A stretch of 64,000 nucleotides of DNA. Source: JBCDHN01 sp965224535 (GTDB lineage Bacteria > Verrucomicrobiota > Verrucomicrobiia > Verrucomicrobiales > DEV007). The number at the start of each line of letters is the position of its first letter. The stretch's first letter is position 1. Under the pieces are notes generated by a model, which was given only the letters and a program-made list of their open reading frames with translations, ran no database searches and had not been told where the DNA came from. Positions 61,410 to 64,000 of this stretch are shown in pieces. The DNA lies in contig CBDCZR010000019.1 of assembly GCA_965224535.1 (NCBI GenBank), positions 1 to 64,000 on the forward strand. The letters are read 5' to 3'. The position numbers and the translations under genes are program-made.

Positions 61410-63434
61410 CGCCGCCCGGCGATCCACCGCACCCAGCCGCCCAGGTAGAAGAACATGAGCCACTGGGAAAACAGCGTGAGCGGCAGGACCATGGAAATAA
61501 ACCGGTGGATGGAGAGGCTGCTAAGCAAGGCGAAGGTGAGGATGACGGCGAAGGCGATTCCCAGCACCAAAAGCACCAATTTGGCCTGAATTCGGGCTTC
61601 GGGGCGCTGTAGGCGAAAATCGGCGGCAATCCCGATGCCCGTGGCGATGAGCATGAACGGAAACGCGGTCCCCAGGGCCGCCAACAGGCGTACCGCGAGC
61701 CTGGGCGGGCGTTTTTGGATCAAATCGCGGCTTCGCTGGAGCCGGGCGAGTTCCCCGTGATCGTGCAGCACGTTCTCCACCTCGCCAACGCGCTTGCGGA
61801 GTGACGCCCAGGTGTGTTGGAAGCGCATGGAGGCGTCGACGAAATCTGTGTTGTAGACCCCGCGTTGGAAGCCGTAGTACCAGCCCAATTGGCGAAGCAC
61901 TTTCCACGCGTAGAGATGCGGGCGGGTGCGGAGCGCTTCCAGAAACAGGCCGGTGTAGATTTCGGCGCGCTGTTCGGGCGGTTTCAGGTGGAGATACTGG
62001 TTCAAATCCAGGGCAAGCAACTCCGGTTTGTAGCCAAATTTGCCGTAGTAGAGGCGAAATTCGTCGGGAGCCTTTTCGCGCGAAAATTCCGCTTCGAAAG
62101 CCCGGTTGAGCCCCAGCACAAACGGATCGGTTTCGCCGGAATCCACCCGTTTTTGCAAGACCGGCCGGATGAGGTCTGCCTGCCACAACAAGAGGTAGCG
62201 CGGCGTGAAGAGCAGGGACGCCTCCGCGTCGTAACGGCGCTGCAAATGCGATTGAAAGAGGTACAAGGGGACGAACGCGGCAACCAGGCCGATCGCGGCC
62301 ACGAGAAGGGCGCGAAATTTTGCCAAAACGGAGGGTGGAACGAGCAACGCGAACCAAACGGGGCTCAAAACCGCCAATCCCCACGATTTTTTGGCGAAAA
62401 ACAGGCTGCCGCCCAAAATCGCGAACACCGCGGTCCAAAGCATCGCCGCGCGCCCGGATTTTTTCCGCCAAGCCGCCACCGCCAGGACCGCCGTCAGCAG
62501 CAAAAAACATTGCCCGGTCATGCTGACGATTTCCGGCCGCAAACACCATTCGGCCATGATCAACCCGGGCGCGAACAGATAGGCCGCGTAGATCGCCAGC
62601 CCGGATCCGCACGCCAGCCAAAGAGGAGCCGAAAAGAGGCGGAGCGCGGCAAAAACCGCCGCGCCACAGAGCGCCAGGACAGCGGCGAAGGAGAAAATTT
62701 GCTGAAAATGGGTGACGTCTTCCAACGTCGGCTCGTCCAGCTTCCAAACCAGTCCGCAAAAGAGCGGGTAGACGAACGAGCGGTTGCCGTGGACGCTGAT
62801 TTCGCCGTTTTGGTAAAAACCTAGCGCTGGCTCCAGGTAATCCGGGTAATCCCCGTCAAAAAATGGGAACAGCTCGTTGTCTTGGCGAAATTCCCACGCC
62901 GCGCAGCCAAAAGCCATCAATCCTGCGCCGAATCCCGCCCAAATTACCCGCTGACGCGGCAGCCAATCTGGCCTGCGCCAGGATAACGCGCCCATTCCGG
63001 CAAAAAGCAGCCCCAACAGCCACGGCGGCATGCGGCGGGGGACGACCAGGTGATACGTCCGACCGTTTTCGGCGATTGGGCTGCTATCCGACGACGAAAC
63101 CCAGAGGTTGCCGCTGCTGGTCACGAAAAAAACGGCCGTCGCCTTGCTCGATGACGCGCCGATTGGAGGTTGCGCGGATGCTGCGCCGCCGCCAGCCGTC
63201 TTCCTCGATGTGGGCGTGGCGATTGACGTGAGCCGGACTCCCGGGAACGAGATTTCTGGGGAATCGCACCCCAAAACCGCGTTGTTCCCGGATGTCTTCG
63301 CGCTTCAGCGAAATTCGGTGGTTGCCGAGCCCCAAAAAATGCAGCGCGCAGGCCAACAAACTGGCCGAAAACAGAATCCAACCCCTGACGGGGCCGGGAA
63401 TGCTCTGAACGAGCCTGGGCAGGGGCAGGTTCAT
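61388..63434 (-). CDS. Polytopic membrane protein, GT-C glycosyltransferase-like, frame interrupted
   Basis: A start frame (ATG at 63434) with first helix 'GWILFSASLLACALHFLGLG' leads to 'RVIEQGDGRFF' and then breaks. The continuing frame reads 'FFVTSSGNLWVSSSDSSPIA' and runs to 61388. The break is at a T7 run (sense strand, near 63125-63131); six T would restore one frame of about 680 residues. At least nine transmembrane helices are visible ('LAVLSPVWFALLVPPSVLAK', 'LVLLVLGIAFAVILTFALLS'). The first periplasmic region 'FPFFDGDYPDYLEPALGFYQ' with acidic residues resembles dolichyl-phosphate-mannose-type transferases. Substrate unknown. Confidence 0.7.
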
Positions 63435-63525
63435 GGATTCAATCGGAAATTCAGGGGATTGGACGCAAAACGCCCGAAATCAAGCCGACGAACATTTCCG
63501 GAGGTTTCGCGGCAAGATTGGAAAT

Positions 63526-64000
63526 CTAGCTTTCTTCGGCGCCTTCGTCCTCGCTCGGAGGTGGCGGCTCGCCAAGGGCCAGGCGGTCGTCTTTTTCCAG
63601 CAACTCCGTCAATTCCGCCCAGCCGCCGGGCTGTTGGAGCTGAAAAACGTGCAAATACAGCGCTACGGTCTCCCGCGGATACTTCTTCAACAAAGCGTCG
63701 ACCGCGGATTTCAGTTTTTTGGGGTCGAAACTTTCCGGCAAATCTTCGGCCGTCCCCTCGTCGTCATGCTCGATGCCCATCTTGTCGAGAAACACCTTCA
63801 GCATGTCCTGCTGGGATTTCAGCAACCAGAGTTGCAGCGTGTTTTCGGTGACGCTGTTGCAGCCCATGTTTCGGCTGGTTTGCTCCAACCACTGGATCTG
63901 CTGCGGGACCGACTTGCGTTGCACGAAGACCGGCCGCAGGCGTTTTTCCTGCGCCAGGGAGATCAGCACGCTTTTGTAGACGTCCCGGTGGTTGTCGCGC
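63526..64000 (-). CDS. Protein of unknown function, C-terminal part (5' end outside window)
   Basis: The frame stays open from the stop at 63526 to the window edge, so the GTG at 63969 is probably not the true start. The visible ~157 residues are helical: 'KSVLISLAQEKRLRPVFVQR', 'QQIQWLEQTSRNMGCNSVTE', 'LKSAVDALLKKYPRETVALY', with an acidic tail 'PPPPSEDEGAEES'. No family recognised. Confidence 0.6.
   Translation of the reverse strand, partial: RDNHRDVYKSVLISLAQEKRLRPVFVQRKSVPQQIQWLEQTSRNMGCNSVTENTLQLWLLKSQQDMLKVFLDKMGIEHDDEGTAEDLPESFDPKKLKSAVDALLKKYPRETVALYLHVFQLQQPGGWAELTELLEKDDRLALGEPPPPSEDEGAEES

Overview
The 64 kb window is GC-rich and densely coded on both strands. It looks like a chromosomal segment of a Gram-negative PVC-group bacterium, most likely Verrucomicrobiota or a close relative. 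The evidence is an outer-membrane TolC protein with a type I secretion system, decayed members of planctomycete/verrucomicrobial families (DUF1592 cytochrome-type and DUF1552), many genes without a Shine-Dalgarno sequence, and frequent GTG/TTG starts. No rRNA, tRNA or CRISPR array was seen. The taxonomic call is inference.

Left part (1-24 kb): the end of a PQQ-like beta-propeller gene; a leftward operon of ECF sigma factor, catalytically dead L,D-transpeptidase paralog, ankyrin protein and intact L,D-transpeptidase; an isochorismate-synthase-like enzyme; a Uma2 nuclease; a sigma-54 activator interrupted by a one-base frameshift; a Fur-box-preceded feoA-feoB locus, with feoB also frameshifted; a DisA_N protein; msrB overlapping hisD; an EF-G paralog; a HerA/DUF853 ATPase; a third L,D-transpeptidase; an EamA transporter; a GNAT enzyme; a second Uma2 protein with a long heptad tail; a Rieske protein; and a kinase-PP2C fusion.

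Middle (24-36 kb): a 2004-residue secreted TPR protein, then the most striking locus. This is a TIR-domain gene overlapping a NACHT-pentapeptide-WD40 STAND gene. The WD40 array holds sixteen 126-bp units that are almost identical except at five codon positions. A near-perfect 83-bp inverted repeat lies inside the same gene just before the array. It resembles bacterial NLR-like immune receptors and the self-homogenising, hypervariable WD40 arrays of fungal HNWD receptors.

36-41 kb is a decay zone: a truncated secreted protein, a redoxin gene cut before its active-site cysteines, truncated DUF1592, beta-helix and DUF1552 genes, and the 3' end of a transposase. 41-46 kb carries thrH, plsY, a GYF/PH-like protein, an M29 aminopeptidase and fluC/crcB.

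44.6-60.7 kb is a complete type I secretion locus for a giant surface adhesin: TolC and a 3604-residue cadherin-like/VCBS protein on the minus strand, with the ABC exporter and membrane-fusion protein divergent on the plus strand. The window ends with a fourth L,D-transpeptidase-family gene, a frameshifted polytopic membrane protein and a partial gene of unknown function. Several genes can be restored by one-base changes, often at homopolymers. This may mean consensus errors, recent decay or slippage, and should be kept in mind when reading the split genes.
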